This document shows positions 5,014 through 6,558 of a stretch of 6,558 bases of DNA, piece by piece. The stretch lies in contig CAIKVF010000129.1 of NCBI GenBank assembly GCA_903830745.1, positions 1-6,558 of the forward strand, read 5' to 3'. The position numbers and the translations under genes are program-made. The stretch comes from an uncultured Actinomycetes bacterium. GTDB taxonomy: Bacteria; Actinomycetota; Acidimicrobiia; Acidimicrobiales; RAAP-2. The notes below the pieces were generated by a model that was not told where the DNA came from, searched no databases, and saw nothing but the letters and a program-made list of their open reading frames with translations. The first letter of the stretch is position 1; every line of letters begins with the position of its first letter.

Positions 5014-5637
5014 GTGACAAATAATTGGTTGACCCGCGCCCTCGAGGAATCGAGGGCGCGAGGCTTTTTAGGGCCTAATGCAATAGAGCCCCACATTGCC
5101 CATGCAGAAGGGTTTGCCATCTGCTGGGAAAATTCGAACGAGTCTCCCCCAGAGTCCTTCCTAGACCTAGGAAGCGGCGGAGGACTGCCAGGACTTGTTC
5201 TTCTTCAAAGATGGCAACAAAGGGCTGTCTTTACTGATTCCATGGAAAAGCGCATGGTGTTTCTACGTGAAGTTCTGGAATGGGAGGGAGCCCCACAAGG
5301 TGGTGAAGTTCTCACTGCCCGTGCTGAAGACTTGGCTTGGGACCCAGACCTGGACTCAGCATTTGATCTAGTAACCGCAAGGTCTTTTGGTCCCCCTGCG
5401 GTCACCGCTGAGTGTGGGGTCAGGTTTCTAAAGGTAGGCGGGATGATGGTTATCTCAGAACCACCAGACGATTCCGAAACCGGACGCTGGAGCAAAGAAG
5501 GCCTTGCCAAGCTTGGTCTTGAGGCAAAAGGACGTGTTCGACACGGCTCTGCCTACCAAATCCTCATAAAGACCAAAGCAACCCTTTCCTCGTATCCGAG
5601 GGAAGTCGGCGTGCCTGGAAAGAAACCCCTCTTCTAG
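5014..5637 (+). CDS. rsmG: 16S rRNA (guanine-N7) methyltransferase RsmG
   Basis: RsmG (GidB) uses S-adenosylmethionine to methylate a guanine in the 530 loop of 16S rRNA (G527 in E. coli). The 207 residues contain the SAM-binding motif I SFLDLGSGGGLPGLVLL (48-64), FTDSMEKRMVFLREV (73-87), a second-strand region FDLVTARSFGPPA (117-129) equivalent to the family SRAF motif, and the C-terminal SYPREVGVPGKKPLF. The start GTG (5014) is the first possible: an in-frame TGA lies at 5008-5010. There is no clear Shine-Dalgarno, and the jag stop is 7 nt upstream, suggesting coupling. The N-terminus is short: the helical WN-x-NLT region found in E. coli is absent and RH-x3-S appears as PHIAHA (27-32). A strong hairpin covers codons 8-16. 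parS begins one base after the stop. Confidence 0.93.
   Translation: MTNNWLTRALEESRARGFLGPNAIEPHIAHAEGFAICWENSNESPPESFLDLGSGGGLPGLVLLQRWQQRAVFTDSMEKRMVFLREVLEWEGAPQGGEVLTARAEDLAWDPDLDSAFDLVTARSFGPPAVTAECGVRFLKVGGMMVISEPPDDSETGRWSKEGLAKLGLEAKGRVRHGSAYQILIKTKATLSSYPREVGVPGKKPLF
5035..5069 (+). terminator. Terminator-like hairpin inside the rsmG start
   Basis: Bases 5035-5045 (CGCGCCCTCGA) and 5050-5060 (TCGAGGGCGCG) pair perfectly over 11 bp, around a GGAA (GNRA) tetraloop at 5046-5049. After AGGC comes TTTTT (5065-5069). The fold is as strong as an intrinsic terminator, but it lies 21 nt into the rsmG coding sequence, and the 4-nt gap before the T tract is slightly long. It could terminate part of the jag transcripts or mask rsmG translation. 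Structure is seen; function is inferred. Confidence 0.5.
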
Positions 5638-5638
5638 A

Positions 5639-5654
5639 TGTTCCACGTGGAACA
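5639..5654. promoter_or_regulatory. parS: parS site 1
   Basis: The perfect 16-bp palindrome TGTTCCACGTGGAACA is the centromere-like site bound by ParB, differing from the B. subtilis parS only at symmetric positions. It is flanked by A and T, giving an 18-bp palindrome. It starts one base after the rsmG stop codon. Confidence 0.92.
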
Positions 5655-5655
5655 T

Positions 5656-5669
5656 TGTTCCATTTGAAC
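5656..5669. promoter_or_regulatory. Degenerate parS-like sequence
   Basis: TGTTCCATTTGAAC directly follows site 1. It keeps one full arm (TGTTCCA) and the outer GAAC of the other, but the arms are one base closer and the central CACGTG is lost. It could be a decayed parS copy or chance. Confidence 0.35.
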
Positions 5670-5685
5670 TCAGGGTGTAAAAATA

Positions 5686-5701
5686 TGTTCCACGTGGAAC
5701 A
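5686..5701. promoter_or_regulatory. parS: parS site 2
   Basis: An identical 16-bp palindrome TGTTCCACGTGGAACA, 47 bp centre to centre from site 1. With site 1 and site 3 it shares the longer string ATGTTCCACGTGGAACATTG, so flanking bases are conserved too. It lies in non-coding DNA upstream of parA. Confidence 0.92.
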
Positions 5702-5732
5702 TTGGAAACGTAAGCCGCTGCCCGAAAAACTC

Positions 5733-5768
5733 TCCACCTAGTCTGGTGGACTGAATCAATTCAGACCA
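5733..5768 (+). repeat. Two overlapping inverted repeats between parS sites 2 and 3
   Basis: The first hairpin pairs TCCACC (5733-5738) with GGTGGA (5745-5750) around 6 nt. The second pairs 5747-5756 with 5759-5768, nine of ten bases, including the perfect CTGAAT/ATTCAG. The arms share 5747-5750, so in RNA or cruciform form they exclude each other. No T tract follows, arguing against a simple terminator. They could be an operator or transcript-processing structure. Confidence 0.4.
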
Positions 5769-5771
5769 ATA

Positions 5772-5787
5772 TGTTCCACGTGGAACA
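5772..5787. promoter_or_regulatory. parS: parS site 3
   Basis: The third identical palindrome TGTTCCACGTGGAACA is 86 bp centre to centre from site 2. It ends 7 bp before the candidate -35 of parA, so ParB bound here could affect parA transcription. Confidence 0.92.
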
Positions 5788-5794
5788 TTGGTAC

Positions 5795-5823
5795 TTGACG
5801 AGGCAGAAAAAACCTAGTTGAAT
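5795..5823 (+). promoter_or_regulatory. Candidate parA promoter
   Basis: TTGACG (5795-5800) matches five of six bases of the -35 consensus. TTGAAT (5818-5823) matches four of six of TATAAT, with a 17-bp spacer. The predicted transcript start would be about 45 nt before the parA ATG. A second TTGACG at 5834-5839 has only a poor -10 (TAACTC) and is less likely. The intervening leader shows nothing else I can name. Confidence 0.45.
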
Positions 5824-5874
5824 TGAGATGTATTTGACGCAGTGTCGGGATGTACCTAACTCGGGATGAGGCTC

Positions 5875-6558
5875 ATGGCGGACGCCAGCAAGATGAGGAT
5901 TTTCGCTGTTGCGAACCAAAAAGGTGGGGTTGGAAAAACAACGACCACCACGTCATTAGGGGCTGCGCTTGCTGAAAAAGGCAAGCGAGTACTGATAGTA
6001 GACCTGGACCCACAGGGTAATGCCACTACAGGACTAGGTGTAGATGGCCGCCAGTTCGAGCGATCTGTTTACGATGTTCTTCTCAACGATGTTCCAATGG
6101 TGGACATTGTGGAACCTACCGGATTTAAAAACCTCTTCGTCGCCCCAGCAACCCTTGACCTAGCTGGAGTTGAGCAAGAGCTCACCTCGGTGATATCTAG
6201 AGAACTCAGGCTCAAAAAGGCACTGGAATCTGTTGAAGGGGAGTTCGAATACGTATTTATTGACTGCCCACCTTCCTTAGGGCTCATCACAATTAACGCC
6301 TTTGCGGCCGCCACAGACATCATGGTTCCAGTCCAGGCAGAGTTCTATGCCCTTGAAGGACTTACCCAACTTTCTCGAATTGTGGATCTTGTTCAAAAGA
6401 ACCTAAATCCAAGCCTGCGGATCACCAAAGTGGTTCTCACGATGTTCGACTCACGAAACACCCTGTCAACTGATGTGGCAAAAGAAGTTCGTAAGGCCTT
6501 CCCAGAGGAACTTTGCAAGTCTGTAATCCCTCGAACTGTTCGCCTGGCTGAAGCACCA
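5875..6558 (+). CDS. parA: Chromosome partitioning ATPase ParA (Soj), 3' end outside window
   Basis: ParA is a nucleoid-binding ATPase that, stimulated by ParB bound at parS, moves the newly copied origins apart. From the ATG at 5875 there are 228 open codons to the window edge, out of roughly 250-290 in the family. The deviant Walker A KGGVGKTT is at residues 16-23 with the signature first lysine, A' VLIVDLDPQGNAT at 39-51, and Walker B YVFIDCPPSLGLI follows at about 126-138. VPVQAEFYALEGL and the terminal PRTVRLAEAP, just before the expected S-x-G, also match chromosomal ParA. Start choice is uncertain: ATG at 5866 and ATG at 5893 are in frame, and the latter gives the typical short MRIFAVANQKGG start. 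TGAGG (5867-5871) lies only 3 nt from 5875. Three parS sites upstream support a chromosomal parABS system, with parB expected next. Confidence 0.95.
   Translation, partial: MADASKMRIFAVANQKGGVGKTTTTTSLGAALAEKGKRVLIVDLDPQGNATTGLGVDGRQFERSVYDVLLNDVPMVDIVEPTGFKNLFVAPATLDLAGVEQELTSVISRELRLKKALESVEGEFEYVFIDCPPSLGLITINAFAAATDIMVPVQAEFYALEGLTQLSRIVDLVQKNLNPSLRITKVVLTMFDSRNTLSTDVAKEVRKAFPEELCKSVIPRTVRLAEAP

Noticed and set aside
5455..5655. Minus-strand reading frame starting within parS site 1
   Set aside because: Antisense to the conserved rsmG C-terminus, and its start lies within the parS palindrome.
1..6558. Mobile element, CRISPR array, tRNA or defence system
   Set aside because: No transposase, terminal repeats, spaced repeats or cloverleaf were found; the window is a conserved core-genome origin region.

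Overview
This window is a chromosomal replication-origin region from an actinobacterium. The evidence is the gene order: dnaN and dnaA read leftward, while rpmH, rnpA, yidD, yidC, jag, rsmG and parA read rightward. Base composition is moderate, roughly half G+C by eye. The RsmG N-terminus (GFLGPNAIEPHIAHAEGF type) and the loop-rich YidC with a basic tail resemble Acidimicrobiia-like Actinomycetota more than Streptomyces or Mycobacterium. That lineage call is an inference from remembered family patterns, not from a search.

Layout. Positions 1-707 hold the N-terminal part of dnaN (sliding clamp), cut by the window edge. Positions 708-957 are the dnaA-dnaN spacer and look like the origin itself. 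Reading leftward it contains DnaA boxes, then a box followed by a short GC spacer, four TAG trinucleotides (a DnaA-trio) and an AT-rich stretch, as in the unwinding module of Bacillus subtilis. dnaA follows on the minus strand (958-2325, ATG start with a strong Shine-Dalgarno). Positions 2326-2524 form the divergent dnaA/rpmH control region, with a perfect DnaA box at 2353-2361.

Rightward, rpmH-rnpA-yidD-yidC-jag-rsmG are tightly packed, with gaps of 7 nt or less or small overlaps. They supply ribosomal protein L34, the RNase P protein, two membrane-insertion factors, an RNA-binding KH/R3H protein and a 16S rRNA methyltransferase. Directly after rsmG lie three identical 16-bp parS sites plus one decayed half-spaced copy. 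A probable promoter and parA, cut by the right edge, follow. parB is expected just beyond the window.

The gene content is ordinary and I see no mobile element, CRISPR array, tRNA or novel multi-gene system. The unusual material is in the fine structure. There is a terminator-like 11-bp hairpin with a GGAA loop and a T5 tract inside the start of rsmG. A near-perfect internal ribosome-binding site in jag could give a KH-R3H-only isoform. YidC has Met where the groove arginine is expected. DnaA reads GRNHTT instead of GRDHTT. Two mutually exclusive inverted repeats lie between the parS sites, and RsmG has a shortened N-terminus.
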